A DNA stretch of 63,259 nucleotides from Hyphomicrobiales bacterium (GTDB lineage Bacteria; Pseudomonadota; Alphaproteobacteria; Rhizobiales; OSC116). Below are positions 8,992 to 18,102 of this stretch, one piece after another. Under the pieces are notes generated by a model. That model saw only the letters and a program-made list of their open reading frames with translations, made no database searches and was not told the origin of the DNA. The position numbers and the translations under genes were made by a program. Where the stretch lies: NCBI GenBank assembly GCA_002401855.1, contig NVUH01000018.1, forward strand, positions 2,995 to 66,253, given 5' to 3'. The stretch's first letter is position 1. Every line of letters starts with the position of its first letter.

Positions 8992-10845
8992 ATGAATATG
9001 CCCCTCGATAAGATGCGCAACCTAGCCATCATTGCCCATGTTGACCATGGCAAAACCACATTGGTCGATGAACTGCTTAAACAATCTGGTACGTTCCGCG
9101 AAAACCAAGACGTCGAAGAACGCGCTATGGACAGCAACGATCTAGAGCGTGAACGCGGCATCACCATTTTGGCCAAATGTACCTCTATCGATTATAAAAA
9201 TGATGGCGAAATTCATCGCCTTAACATCATTGACACCCCAGGTCATGCCGACTTTGGCGGCGAAGTGGAGCGCATTCTATCTATGGTAGACGGCGTTGTA
9301 TTGCTAGTAGATGCGGCCGAAGGCCCGATGCCACAAACTAAATTTGTAACCTCAAAAGCCTTAAAACTTGGCCTCAAACCCATTGTGGTCATCAACAAAG
9401 CCGACCGTTCCGACGCCCGCGTGCTTGAAGTGTATGACGAAGTGTTCGGCCTATTTGTTGATCTTGATGCCAATGACGAACAATTGGACTTCCCTGTTAT
9501 TCTAGCCTCTGGCCGTAACGGCTGGGCAGTGGATGATCTAGAAGCCGACGCTAGCAAACAAACTGGCGACCTTGGCCCCCTATTTAAACGCATCATCGAA
9601 TATTTCCCATGCCCAACCATTGTTGAAGAACGCCCAGAATTCTCAATGTTGGTCACTGCCATTGAAGCCAACCCATTCTTGGGTCGTATTCTGACAGGCC
9701 GTATCGAAACGGGCACCGTGAAAGTTAACCAAAACATTCATGCCATGTCTGCCGATGGTAAAATTCTAGAACGGGGCCGCGTGTCTAAAATCTTGGCCTA
9801 TCGTGGCCTAGAACGTGTGCCATTAGAAGAAGCCCATGCTGGCGATATCATCGCCATTTCAGGTCTGTCTAAAACCACCGTGGCCGACACCATTTCAGAT
9901 CCAATCATCACCGAAGCTTTGGTGGCTCTGCCTGTTGATCCACCAACCTTATCGGTTACTTTCTCTATCAATGATTCACCTTTGGCGGGTCGCGATGGTA
10001 AAAAAGTACAATCCCGTATCATTCGTGAGCGCCTGTTTGCCGAAATGGAAGGCAATGTGGCGATTAAAATCACCGATTCTGAGCAAAAAGACGGCTTCAT
10101 TGTATCAGGCCGTGGCGAATTGCAATTGGGTATTTTAATTGAAACCATGCGCCGCGAAGGTTTTGAGCTTTCAGTATCACGTCCTAAAGTGATCATGCAA
10201 AAAGGTGAGAATGGCGAACGTTTAGAGCCAATTGAAGAAGTGGTGATCGACGTTGATGAAGAATATTCAGGCTCCGTGATCGAAAAGCTTTCTCTTCGTA
10301 AGGGCGAGCTTGTTGACATGCGCCAAGGCGCTGGCGGCAAAACCCGCATCATCATGAAAGTGCCTGCCCGTGGCCTGATCGGTTATCATGGCCAATTCCT
10401 AACCGACACACGCGGCACAGGCGTTATGAACCGTGTATTTGATAGCTTTGCTCCGCATAAAGGCGAAATTGAAGGCCGCCGTAATGGTGTGCTGATTTCA
10501 AACGGCAATGGCGACACTGTACCATTCGCTTTGTTCAACTTAGAAGCCCGCGGCATTATGTTCATCACCAATGGCGTTAAAGTTTACGAAGGCATGATCA
10601 TCGGCGAACATAACCGCTCTAATGACCTTGTTGTAAACTGCCTCCGTGCCAAACAGCTGACCAATATGCGTGCCTCTGGTAAAGACGAAGCCGTAAAGCT
10701 AACCACACCTAGAGCCATGAGCTTAGAAGAAGCCATTTCATACATCGAAACCGATGAATTGGTTGAAGTGACGCCAAACCACATTCGTTTGCGCAAAATT
10801 CACCTCAACCCAACCGACAGAAAACGCGCACCTAAAGACGAATAA
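8992..10845 (+). CDS. typA: ribosome-binding GTPase TypA/BipA
   Basis: TypA/BipA is a translational GTPase that binds the ribosome and helps large-subunit assembly and growth under cold or stress. All landmarks are present: G1 [10 protein letters not shown], switch I RERGITI, G3 [15 protein letters not shown]4 NKAD, G5 (ASGRNGWA), then the EF-G-like domains and a BipA-specific C-terminal domain. Length (617) is typical for the family. It could start at ATG 8992 or 8998. It stands alone, ending in its own terminator hairpin at 10868. Confidence 0.96.
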   Translation: MNMPLDKMRNLAIIAHVDHGKTTLVDELLKQSGTFRENQDVEERAMDSNDLERERGITILAKCTSIDYKNDGEIHRLNIIDTPGHADFGGEVERILSMVDGVVLLVDAAEGPMPQTKFVTSKALKLGLKPIVVINKADRSDARVLEVYDEVFGLFVDLDANDEQLDFPVILASGRNGWAVDDLEADASKQTGDLGPLFKRIIEYFPCPTIVEERPEFSMLVTAIEANPFLGRILTGRIETGTVKVNQNIHAMSADGKILERGRVSKILAYRGLERVPLEEAHAGDIIAISGLSKTTVADTISDPIITEALVALPVDPPTLSVTFSINDSPLAGRDGKKVQSRIIRERLFAEMEGNVAIKITDSEQKDGFIVSGRGELQLGILIETMRREGFELSVSRPKVIMQKGENGERLEPIEEVVIDVDEEYSGSVIEKLSLRKGELVDMRQGAGGKTRIIMKVPARGLIGYHGQFLTDTRGTGVMNRVFDSFAPHKGEIEGRRNGVLISNGNGDTVPFALFNLEARGIMFITNGVKVYEGMIIGEHNRSNDLVVNCLRAKQLTNMRASGKDEAVKLTTPRAMSLEEAISYIETDELVEVTPNHIRLRKIHLNPTDRKRAPKDE

Positions 10846-10867
10846 GCGTATTTAACAATATATTTCT

Positions 10868-10904
10868 AAGGCCAGTTTGTTATAGTGACTCACTGGCCTT
10901 TTTA
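10868..10904 (+). terminator. intrinsic terminator after typA
   Basis: AAGGCCAGT at 10868-10876 pairs with ACTGGCCTT at 10892-10900 (9 bp) and is followed by TTT. It separates typA from the hisN-like gene, so that gene probably has its own promoter in the short gap. Confidence 0.7.
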
Positions 10905-10924
10905 ATGACTTCGAGGAAAAAAAC

Positions 10925-11752
10925 ATGTTACCCAATGCCCCCCTAGCCGAACTCGAAGATTTTGCCCGCTTTGCCCATATGTTGGCCGATGCCGCCGATG
11001 CCATCACTTTGCCAATGTTTCGCAAACCCGTCGCCATTGACAATAAAGAAGCCGATCAAGGCACATTCGATCCCGTTACATTGGCCGATCAAAATGCCGA
11101 AAAAGCCATAAGAGCCTTAATTGAAGAACATTTCCCCAGCCACGGCATATTGGGCGAAGAATTTGGCCAGAAAAAAACCGACAGCCCTTATGAGTGGATA
11201 TTAGACCCCATCGATGGCACAAGATCATTTATATCAGGCGTTCCCATGTGGGGCACACTCATCGGCCTCACTTTTGAAGGCAAAGCCGTGTTTGGCCTCA
11301 ACAGCCAACCACATATTGGCGAGCGTTTCTGGGGCTATGGCCGCGCCTGTCTCTATCAAGGCCCACGCGAAACCTATGGCCAACTCACCACCAGCAAACA
11401 AACCGATCTATCGCAAGCTCTAGCTGGCAGCACCGCGCCCGAAATTTTCAAAACCCCAAGCGACATTGCCAATTTTGAGCACATCAAAGACAATGTGCGC
11501 CTGATGCGCTATGGTTGCGATTGCTATTTCTACTGCTTGCTCGCCGCTGGAACATTAGATTTGGTATTTGAGACCGATTTAAATGCTTATGACATCGCCG
11601 CCCTCGTGCCCATCGTCGAAGGCGCTGGCGGTGTGGTAACCAATTGGGCGGGCGAACCAATTATATTCGATGACAATTTAGGCAAAACCACCGTATTAGC
11701 CACAGCCAATAAAACCCTTCACAAAAAAGCGCTTTCACTACTATCTGTTTGA
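10925..11752 (+). CDS. hisN: inositol-monophosphatase-family phosphatase, probable histidinol-phosphatase
   Basis: This Mg-dependent phosphatase of 275 residues shows the family metal sites: GEEFG (Glu about 77), DPIDGTRSFISG (Asp93-Asp96 region) and, near the end, AYDIAALVPIVEGAGG. The GTRSF wording matches the alphaproteobacterial HisN-type histidinol-phosphatases, which dephosphorylate histidinol phosphate in histidine synthesis. A general inositol monophosphatase is the alternative. The start ATG has GAGG upstream. It converges with the alpha/beta hydrolase, two bases apart. Confidence 0.82.
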   Translation: MLPNAPLAELEDFARFAHMLADAADAITLPMFRKPVAIDNKEADQGTFDPVTLADQNAEKAIRALIEEHFPSHGILGEEFGQKKTDSPYEWILDPIDGTRSFISGVPMWGTLIGLTFEGKAVFGLNSQPHIGERFWGYGRACLYQGPRETYGQLTTSKQTDLSQALAGSTAPEIFKTPSDIANFEHIKDNVRLMRYGCDCYFYCLLAAGTLDLVFETDLNAYDIAALVPIVEGAGGVVTNWAGEPIIFDDNLGKTTVLATANKTLHKKALSLLSV

Positions 11753-11754
11753 TT

Positions 11755-12726
11755 TTAATGATTAGTGCCAGGTAAAAACGCATCAATTGCCGTCCATGTC
11801 TGCGCCACAATCTTGTCATTTTCCATCAGCAATTCATGCCGTCCGCCATCAATTTCAACCAATCCCGCACCCGAAATTTGGCCAATTATATTCTGCATCG
11901 CTTGCTGCGAAACCAAATAATCTTCAGTGCCCATAATTGCCAAAATTGGGGTTTTTACCTTGGCCACAAACCCGCGTTTTTTAATTTTAGCAATGCTGTC
12001 AAATGCCGCATTTAACCAACCAAATGTCGGCGCGCCTAAAGCCAAATTCAAATTGGCCTTAATAATATTCTGCTCACGTTTCATCCGTCCTCTATCAGAT
12101 GAAATCAAATTATCAGGATCAAACACTTTCAACTCTTTCGGCCCGCCTTCTAAAAAAGTCGCCTTTAATTCCCCCATGCCGAACCATGTTAAAAATTTAG
12201 AAAAAATCCGAATGAGCAATTCTTTCTTATCACCAATATCAAATTTATAAAATGGCGAAATTAGCACCATGCGTTCAAACATATTCACCGCAGATGGCAG
12301 CGCCACATATTGAGTTAAAATATTCGCCCCAGTTGAATGTGCCAATGCAAAATAAGGCGCAGGGCAATCCGCCAGCGCCACTTTATTCATCAACACTTCC
12401 ACATCTTTTACATAATTTTCAAATGTTTTCACATGGCCTTTATTGCGGCTTTTGGTTAACCGCTCAGAAAGCCCCTGCCCACGCCAATCCATAATCGTCA
12501 CGCAAAATCCACGTAATTGCAGTTTTTTAATGGTTTCAAAATATTTTTCTATCGGCTCACTACGCCCACCAAACAAACAGACTGTGCCATGGCATATCCC
12601 ATCTTTAGCGGGCTTAAACACCCCATAACGAATGCTCAATCCGTCATAACTTTCAAAACTACCAACCATCGAATTTTCAGGAATATCATTGCCTTCAATT
12701 TCAGTAAACTCAAGCGATAAGCTCAT
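11755..12726 (-). CDS. alpha/beta hydrolase, monoacylglycerol lipase/lysophospholipase-like
   Basis: The serine-hydrolase fold is shown by an oxyanion region (CLFGGRSEPIEKY), MDWRGQGLSERL, a nucleophile elbow AHSTGANI in place of GxSxG (Ala-His-Ser-Thr-Gly), a late Asp (MGTEDYLV) and His (DGGRHELLME). This is the PldB/monoglyceride lipase type, acting on lysophospholipids or monoacylglycerols; the substrate cannot be fixed from sequence. ATG at 12726 is used rather than the TTG at 12738. It lies convergent with the hisN-like gene. Confidence 0.8.
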   Translation of the reverse strand: MSLSLEFTEIEGNDIPENSMVGSFESYDGLSIRYGVFKPAKDGICHGTVCLFGGRSEPIEKYFETIKKLQLRGFCVTIMDWRGQGLSERLTKSRNKGHVKTFENYVKDVEVLMNKVALADCPAPYFALAHSTGANILTQYVALPSAVNMFERMVLISPFYKFDIGDKKELLIRIFSKFLTWFGMGELKATFLEGGPKELKVFDPDNLISSDRGRMKREQNIIKANLNLALGAPTFGWLNAAFDSIAKIKKRGFVAKVKTPILAIMGTEDYLVSQQAMQNIIGQISGAGLVEIDGGRHELLMENDKIVAQTWTAIDAFLPGTNH

Positions 12727-12795
12727 AAAATCATCCAAAATATCTAAAGAATTTCATATTATCCCACTCAATAATATATTACAAACCAATTTTAT

Positions 12796-13362
12796 TCACT
12801 TATTTTGCCATTTAGGTGCAGGTGGTGCGTAACTGTTTATTTCATTTAAAATCACCTGTGGGTCAGCCGAATAAATCAACATATCAGCATAATTTTCCGC
12901 TACAAAACCATTCTCCACCATCGAGGCCACAAAAACTTTCAACGGTTCATAATAATTCAAAACATTCAAGAAAGCACAGGGTTTTTGGTGTACACCCAAC
13001 TGCGCCCATGTCCATTGTTCGGTAATTTCTTCTAATGTGCCCGCACCACCTGGCATGGCAATAAACCCATCAGCAAGTTCGGCCATTTTAAGCTTGCGCT
13101 CATGCATATCCGCCACCACAATCAGCTCGGTTAGCCCTTCATGCGCAATCTCACGGTCAACCAAATGCTGCGGCATCACACCAATCACTTTGCCACCCGC
13201 ATCCAGCACCGCATCAGCAACACCGCCCATCAAGCCGACATGCCCACCGCCATAAACCAATTCAATATTCTGCTGCGCCAACAAACGCCCCAACATCTGT
13301 GCCGCGCTTAAAAATTCATCCGACTTGCCAACACTCGAGCCACAAAAAACCGCTAATCTCAT
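12796..13362 (-). CDS. LOG-family protein (cytokinin riboside phosphoribohydrolase-like)
   Basis: This 188-residue protein has the LOG motifs PGGAGTLEE (residues about 103-111) and an early GGGHVGLMGG, typical of the lysine-decarboxylase-like Rossmann family. LOG proteins hydrolyse nucleoside 5'-monophosphates with N6 side chains to free base and ribose phosphate; older annotations as lysine decarboxylase are wrong. In bacteria the role is usually nucleotide salvage or turnover. AAGGAG stands six bases before the ATG. Confidence 0.88.
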   Translation of the reverse strand: MRLAVFCGSSVGKSDEFLSAAQMLGRLLAQQNIELVYGGGHVGLMGGVADAVLDAGGKVIGVMPQHLVDREIAHEGLTELIVVADMHERKLKMAELADGFIAMPGGAGTLEEITEQWTWAQLGVHQKPCAFLNVLNYYEPLKVFVASMVENGFVAENYADMLIYSADPQVILNEINSYAPPAPKWQNK

Positions 13363-13417
13363 CTGATTCTCCTTACCTATTTACCGATATTGAATATGAT
13401 TATAATCGATTTGCCAA

Positions 13418-13453
13418 CAAAAAAGAGCATTCAATAAATTGAATGCCCTTCTT
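13418..13453 (-). terminator. intrinsic terminator of the 13.6-14.1 kb gene
   Basis: Read on the minus strand, AAGAAGGGCATTCAAT pairs with ATTGAATGCTCTT across a short loop and is followed by a run of six T. It lies about 125 bases past the end of the minus-strand secreted-protein gene and just upstream of the LOG gene. Confidence 0.7.
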
Positions 13454-13577
13454 AAATAAGAGGCTGTGGTATAGGAGATTAAAAAAAAGTTCCCGCCTCT
13501 TAATTCTGATATAATGGTTCGAACCTGAACCTAAGATGAATAATTAAACACACAATACCAAAGTCTACTTTTTCATT

Positions 13578-14072
13578 TTAACGGCGGTGTTGCCACGCCA
13601 ATACACGTTTACCTTTAATCTGGCCATTACGCCTATCTACCTTCACCCAAACCGTATGGCCTTTTGGCGAAATGGCTCTGGCTGTATAATATCTACCATT
13701 CCTTTGAATGCGCTTCACATGGCGATACCCCAATTTACGTAGATGCTGCACCAACTGCTTCTTATTATTTAACTGTGCATAATTTCTGTATTTTTTCTTA
13801 TGCTTGTTAACCTGTTTATGATGATCATGGTTGCCTTGCACCCAATATTGCATACCGTTGGCACCAATTTGATAATGCCCGCCATTATCGTTATGACCTT
13901 GTTGGAATACCTGATTAAAAAACTGTTCAAAACCATTTCTATGTGCTTGGCTATGGCCACCCACATTGACCGAAAATGAAAAATTTACCCGCCCTTCGGC
14001 TTTAGCATTTGTGGTAAATACCAATGCCAAAATAATAAATACCGCCTTGGTTATATGCCTTGTCTGTGTCAC
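13578..14072 (-). CDS. small basic secreted protein of unknown function
   Basis: A signal peptide (MTQTRHITKAVFIILALVF, cleavage near NAKA) leads a 164-residue protein rich in His, Asn, Gln and Gly (FEQFFNQVFQQGHNDNGG), then a basic C-terminal half (LRKLGYRHVKRI, YYTARAISPKGHTVWVKVD) that looks like a PepSY-like or YkuD-unrelated small beta domain. I do not recognise a named family. GTG at 14072 is the start because GGGAG lies six bases before it and the signal peptide fits. Predicted charge is strongly positive, compatible with binding an anionic surface. Confidence 0.75.
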   Translation of the reverse strand: MTQTRHITKAVFIILALVFTTNAKAEGRVNFSFSVNVGGHSQAHRNGFEQFFNQVFQQGHNDNGGHYQIGANGMQYWVQGNHDHHKQVNKHKKKYRNYAQLNNKKQLVQHLRKLGYRHVKRIQRNGRYYTARAISPKGHTVWVKVDRRNGQIKGKRVLAWQHRR

Positions 14073-14211
14073 ATCAATCTCCCTTTTGGGCTAGAGTTAA
14101 GTATCATTGCGTTGCTCTTACCCCCTTTATAAAGCAGCCAACCTGAACCTAATCTGATGACCGCGTTCATATTACGTTCATCATGTGAATAACTATTTTT
14201 TAGCCCCAAAC

Positions 14212-14240
14212 CTTGTAAAGCCAACCACAGTTCATATATC
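14212..14240 (+). promoter_or_regulatory. possible heat-shock promoter of the Hsp20 gene
   Basis: CTTGTAA at 14212 and CATATA at 14233 are spaced like a RpoH-type promoter (CTTGAA and a CyTATnT-like -10 in Alphaproteobacteria). The match is partial, and the downstream thermometer-like leader is better evidence for heat control. Confidence 0.3.
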
Positions 14241-14272
14241 TAGATTGTAATTGACACTACATATTGAACAAC

Positions 14273-14323
14273 AAGCCATGCCAAATGGGTGGCTTATATA
14301 ATCTTGCTAATAAGGAGAAAAAT
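14273..14323 (+). promoter_or_regulatory. ROSE-like RNA thermometer in the Hsp20 leader
   Basis: Two hairpins precede the start codon. The first pairs AAGCCA with TGGCTT (14273-14295). The second, 14303-14317, places TTGCT directly opposite the ribosome site AAGGAG with only AATA between them. The UUGCU (U-Y-GCU) element facing the Shine-Dalgarno, with an imperfect G opposite G, is the hallmark of ROSE thermometers, which melt at heat-shock temperature to allow translation of small heat-shock genes in rhizobia. Only two hairpins are seen, fewer than in classical ROSE. Confidence 0.6.
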
Positions 14324-14779
14324 ATGCGTCATTTTGATTTTACCCCGCTGTATAAAACCACCGTTGGTTTTGACCGCCTCGCCTCTTTATTTGACGAGCT
14401 GTCGGTCAACGAAAATAACAGCCCCACCTATCCCCCCTATAATATCGAACGCATTAATGACGATGAATATCGCATTACAATGGCCGTTGCAGGCTTTACT
14501 GATGATGAGTTGAATATTGAAATTGAAGGCAATGCACTAAGCATTTCTGGCCAAAAGGTATCAAAAGATGAAGAAATCGAATATCTCCACCGTGGCATTG
14601 CCACAAGAAATTTCGAGCGTAAATTTGAGCTTGATGACTATGTCATTGTTAGTGGCGCTGGTCTGGAAAATGGGCTTCTTCACATTGCTTTAAAGCGCGA
14701 AGTGCCTGAAGCCAAAAAGCCTCGCTCCATTCCAATCGACGTGCAAGATAAGTCAGACGAAAAACTTATCACCGCTTAG
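14324..14779 (+). CDS. small heat-shock protein, IbpA/Hsp20 family
   Basis: This ATP-independent holdase contains an alpha-crystallin domain (about residues 35-125: YNIERINDDEYRITMAVAGF, LSISGQK, IATRNFERKFELDD, GLENGLLHIALKREVP) and a C-terminal IPI-like anchor (RSIPIDV). The start MRHFDFTPLYKTTVGFDRLA is typical of IbpA from Alphaproteobacteria. The ATG at 14324 follows AAGGAGAAAAAT and is preferred to the ATG at 14264, which would absorb the thermometer leader. It ends in a strong terminator. Confidence 0.93.
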   Translation: MRHFDFTPLYKTTVGFDRLASLFDELSVNENNSPTYPPYNIERINDDEYRITMAVAGFTDDELNIEIEGNALSISGQKVSKDEEIEYLHRGIATRNFERKFELDDYVIVSGAGLENGLLHIALKREVPEAKKPRSIPIDVQDKSDEKLITA

Positions 14780-14840
14780 ATAAACCAAGTTAAGTTAATC
14801 TCCTCAGCCCTTTTCCTCCCTCTTTAGGGGCTGAGAGCCT

Positions 14841-14875
14841 AAGGCCGCGCTGGCCGTACCGCGCGGCCTTTTTTT
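14841..14875 (+). terminator. intrinsic terminator after the Hsp20 gene
   Basis: AAGGCCGCGC (14841-14850) pairs with GCGCGGCCTT (14861-14870), a 10-bp GC-rich stem, followed by seven T counting the two closing the stem. A weaker hairpin, CTCAGCCC with GGGGCTGAG, lies just before it. The T run reaches the stop codon of the convergent S9 peptidase gene. Confidence 0.9.
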
Positions 14876-16817
14876 ACATTAAATCCTGATAAAATTGCAG
14901 CTCTTCTTTTAAAGACGTAATGTTATTTTCTGCTTTCTTAAACCCATGCCCCTCGCCCTCAAAATTAATCAGCTTAGTGCGCACATTCTTAGCCTTCAAA
15001 ACATCATACATCGCCTTACTTTGCGCAGGCGGCACAACCTTATCATCCAAACCCTGCAAAAACAAAGTCGGGCTTCTATAGTCATCCAACATTGACAATG
15101 GCGAGCGGCTGAAGAAAAACGCTTCCGCCTCATCGGCAGATGCGCCCTCAGGCAACCCCACCAATTCATCCATATATTTAAGCTCAAACTTATGTGTGGC
15201 TTTGGCCAGACCACCCAAATCAGCCACACCATAATAACTAGTGCCCGCCAAAAAATCATTGGTAGTGGCCAAGGCCATCAACACCGTAAAACCACCCGCA
15301 CTGCCGCCCGTAATAAACGCTTGCGCTTTATTCACTTTACCTTTTTCACTTAAATGCACAATCGCCGCCACTGCATCTTCAACATCAGTAATGCCCCAAT
15401 TGCCGTCCAGTTTCTGTACATAATCGCGTCCATAACCAAAACTACCTCGATAATCCAAATCCACCAGCCCAAAGCCGCGGCTGGTCCAATAATGATATTT
15501 CAAATTAAACCCGCGCCCCGCCAAACTCGTCGGCCCACCATGTACTTTCACAATCACTGGCGGCAATTCTCCATCACCAGCTTTATATGTCCCACTCATC
15601 GGCGGATAATATATCGCCCACGCAACATCACCCTCACCAACCGCATATTGAAACACCTGCCCAACAGAGACATCTGCCTCAGCCAATCCCTCATCGCTGC
15701 TTTTACGCAAAATCTCATACTCACCAGTATCAATATCCAGCTTCACCAGCATTTGTGCATCTTGGTCAGTGGTTGCAAACATCACAATGTCATTGCCCGC
15801 AGCGGTAATTTTATCAATGTCTTTAAAATCAGTTTCTATATGCCGAACTTGCTTAGACCATGGCTCAACCACCACCAGCTTAAACACCCCCTGCTCAATA
15901 ATCCGCATCACAATCAAACCATTGTCCAGCACATCATATGAGCGCATGCCAAACACCCAATTGGGATGGCCACATTCAGCCTCTATCGGCCATAAATTAT
16001 CCGACACACCACGCCGCACATCATAAAGATTGCCAATACCAGTGCCATCACCAATATAATAAAACGCACCCTTATGATCACCACCATCGGTATGCCATAT
16101 CGGCGCAAACACCGCTTCATCACCGCCGCCCGCAAGCAGTTCAGCATTCTCAATGCCATTACCATTAATATCAGCCATAAAAACTTCGGCACATTGCCAC
16201 GGCATATGCGGCAAATCCCACGCCGTATAAATAATTTTACTACGGCAAGGGCTAATGCGCGGATAAGCATAAAAATCGCGTCCTCCCTGAGGCTTACTCT
16301 GCGCAATCACCTCAACTTCAGCCACCGCATCAGCATTTAAACTCACCCGTATCAACATATTCTCAGGCATATTGGCCACACCGTTAGGCTTATGATATTC
16401 CCCCACCGCCACAATATAATCAGCAACCACCTGAATATCAGCAAATCGCATGTCAGGCATTTGCGTCAAACGCACAGGTTCAGCCGCGCCATCTAAATCC
16501 ACCTTGTATAAATCTTGATCCTTAGCATTCACAAACACCAAAACATCATCACCAAGCCCAAATTCACCACCGCCATATTCATGCACCCGCGATGCGGCAC
16601 TATATGGCGCACCAATCATATCCTGCACCTCACCATTTGCACTGCGCTTCACAATCACCGATCGCCCCGCTTCATCTGGCCGCGACTCGCTCCAATAAAC
16701 ATCACCATTCAATGTCTCCAAACCGCCAAACCGCAAAGCCTTACCCGCCACTTTTTCAGCGCTTAAATCAGATGCCCAAAAGCCATATTTTTCTATTTGT
16801 TTTGATGATGCAGACAT
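14874..16817 (-). CDS. S9-family prolyl-oligopeptidase-like serine peptidase
   Basis: An N-terminal seven-bladed propeller (about 1-390) is joined to a C-terminal alpha/beta hydrolase peptidase domain. The catalytic triad is visible as Ser506 in GGSAGG, Asp near 592 in GLDDKVVP and His near 624 in GEGHGF, with VHGGPTS as oxyanion loop. Proteins of this type cut short peptides after Pro or act as acylaminoacyl or dipeptidyl peptidases; no signal peptide is seen, so it is cytoplasmic. Start ATG 16817 has AAGGGAG seven bases before it; an upstream TTG at 16841 does not. Confidence 0.88.
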   Translation of the reverse strand: MSASSKQIEKYGFWASDLSAEKVAGKALRFGGLETLNGDVYWSESRPDEAGRSVIVKRSANGEVQDMIGAPYSAASRVHEYGGGEFGLGDDVLVFVNAKDQDLYKVDLDGAAEPVRLTQMPDMRFADIQVVADYIVAVGEYHKPNGVANMPENMLIRVSLNADAVAEVEVIAQSKPQGGRDFYAYPRISPCRSKIIYTAWDLPHMPWQCAEVFMADINGNGIENAELLAGGGDEAVFAPIWHTDGGDHKGAFYYIGDGTGIGNLYDVRRGVSDNLWPIEAECGHPNWVFGMRSYDVLDNGLIVMRIIEQGVFKLVVVEPWSKQVRHIETDFKDIDKITAAGNDIVMFATTDQDAQMLVKLDIDTGEYEILRKSSDEGLAEADVSVGQVFQYAVGEGDVAWAIYYPPMSGTYKAGDGELPPVIVKVHGGPTSLAGRGFNLKYHYWTSRGFGLVDLDYRGSFGYGRDYVQKLDGNWGITDVEDAVAAIVHLSEKGKVNKAQAFITGGSAGGFTVLMALATTNDFLAGTSYYGVADLGGLAKATHKFELKYMDELVGLPEGASADEAEAFFFSRSPLSMLDDYRSPTLFLQGLDDKVVPPAQSKAMYDVLKAKNVRTKLINFEGEGHGFKKAENNITSLKEELQFYQDLM

Positions 16818-16875
16818 TAAAAAACTCCCTTGATTGCTCAAAGGAGTTTAGTCGTTTTTTTATCAATGAAAAGAT

Positions 16876-17313
16876 TTACTTGTTGCCAAATTGCTTTTTC
16901 ACAAAATAATCAAGTGACAACATGCACGGGCCATATTTTATCACATAAAGGCAACAAACCGCCCACATGCCATGCAAAATATATTCTTCGGGGAAGACAA
17001 AAATCTCAATCACTAAAGTCATACCCAATATGCCCAAAGCACTAAAGCGTGAGGCAAAACCAACAATCAAACAAAAGCCAAATATCACTTCGCCATAACC
17101 GCTTAAATAGGCGCCAACGACAGGTGGCAGTGGCACTTCGGTAAATATATTTTCAAACAGGCTAATCGCATTGTCCCAGTCTTTAAATTTCAGCAGGCCA
17201 GATTTCAAAAATATCGACCCCATAATCAACCGCGCCATCAGCGCCAATATCATATGCGGAAATTTCGATAATATCCCATTCGCCCCATTCACCAATTTCA
17301 CTAAACCGTCCAT
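16876..17313 (-). CDS. DoxX-family membrane protein of the bufferin operon
   Basis: A four-helix membrane protein of 145 residues with DoxX landmarks RLIMGSIFLKSGLLKF and a conserved GYGEVIFGFCLIVGF. It is the last gene of the buf operon, 21 bases after bufC, with GAGGAAAATGAT before its ATG. DoxX proteins commonly accompany DUF692/DUF2063 loci; a role in redox or metal transport across the inner membrane is proposed, not shown. Confidence 0.85.
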   Translation of the reverse strand: MDGLVKLVNGANGILSKFPHMILALMARLIMGSIFLKSGLLKFKDWDNAISLFENIFTEVPLPPVVGAYLSGYGEVIFGFCLIVGFASRFSALGILGMTLVIEIFVFPEEYILHGMWAVCCLYVIKYGPCMLSLDYFVKKQFGNK

Positions 17314-17334
17314 ATCATTTTCCTCTTCGTTGCT

Positions 17335-18102
17335 CTAATTTTTAACGCTTAAGCCTGTCACCAAACCCATAGCGAACAATTGCCCAAAACTATAACTCAA
17401 ATCAAATTCTTCATTTTTTTCCGCCGCCGCACCATAAGCTTCTCCCAATGTTTGACCATTCATAATTTGCCTAAAAAACACACAGGCATCTTCGTTTAAA
17501 CTTGCCAACATCACATCAACTTGCGGGCGGCAAATCACCACATTTTCACTCGTCTCTAAATTAATTTGCCCCATATCACCACTCTCATGGCCTTGCCAAA
17601 TCGAATATATCGGCCAGCCCGATTTTAAAATCGAAGCCGATGGATGAATCTCAAACACCAAATTCATCTGATCTTCAGGTGAAAATTCTTGCACCGCCGT
17701 GATGTCAATCGATTGCGTCTCGCCAGCATGATAGGCCGCTCGCCAATGGTTCTCCAACTGCGCAACATCCGATAAATATGGCAAGCTCGCGCCCGATGGA
17801 TATTCAGCAATAAATGCTGGAAACTCCACCCCATATCTAAACAACATCGGTATAACGGGCGGGTTATCACTAATAAACGCCACCGCCAAACCATTAAAAA
17901 AATTCGCCCCAACCAACGCAGATACAATCGGAAAATTGGCTTTAAGCGCCTCAACCAAGCTGGCCATCACATTATTACGATAAACATCAAAACGCCGCCC
18001 AATATTCGGTACTTTCACCGCAATCAGCCCTTCTGGCACTTCGTGCTGCGGCTTCAACAACGCCTTGGTGAATTTCCGATGCAATATAGCAAAATCTTCC
18101 AT
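17335..18102 (-). CDS. bufC: BufC-like DUF2063 protein, partner of the RiPP-modifying enzyme
   Basis: This 255-residue protein carries an N-terminal DUF2063 domain (FAILHRKFTKALL, VYRNNVMASLVEALKANFP, ALVGANFF) and a C-terminal domain ending in GQLFAMGLVTGLSV. DUF2063 proteins act with DUF692 enzymes, probably in recognising the precursor peptide. Its ATG overlaps the bufB stop by one base (TAATG), so the two proteins are made in coupled amounts. Order bufA-bufB-bufC-doxX is the standard bufferin arrangement. Confidence 0.85.
   Translation of the reverse strand: MEDFAILHRKFTKALLKPQHEVPEGLIAVKVPNIGRRFDVYRNNVMASLVEALKANFPIVSALVGANFFNGLAVAFISDNPPVIPMLFRYGVEFPAFIAEYPSGASLPYLSDVAQLENHWRAAYHAGETQSIDITAVQEFSPEDQMNLVFEIHPSASILKSGWPIYSIWQGHESGDMGQINLETSENVVICRPQVDVMLASLNEDACVFFRQIMNGQTLGEAYGAAAEKNEEFDLSYSFGQLFAMGLVTGLSVKN

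Noticed and set aside
15354-15941. Long plus-strand frame of 195 codons inside the S9 peptidase
   Set aside because: It lies wholly opposite a well-matched peptidase gene and its translation (rich in His, Pro and Ile) has the look of an antisense shadow.
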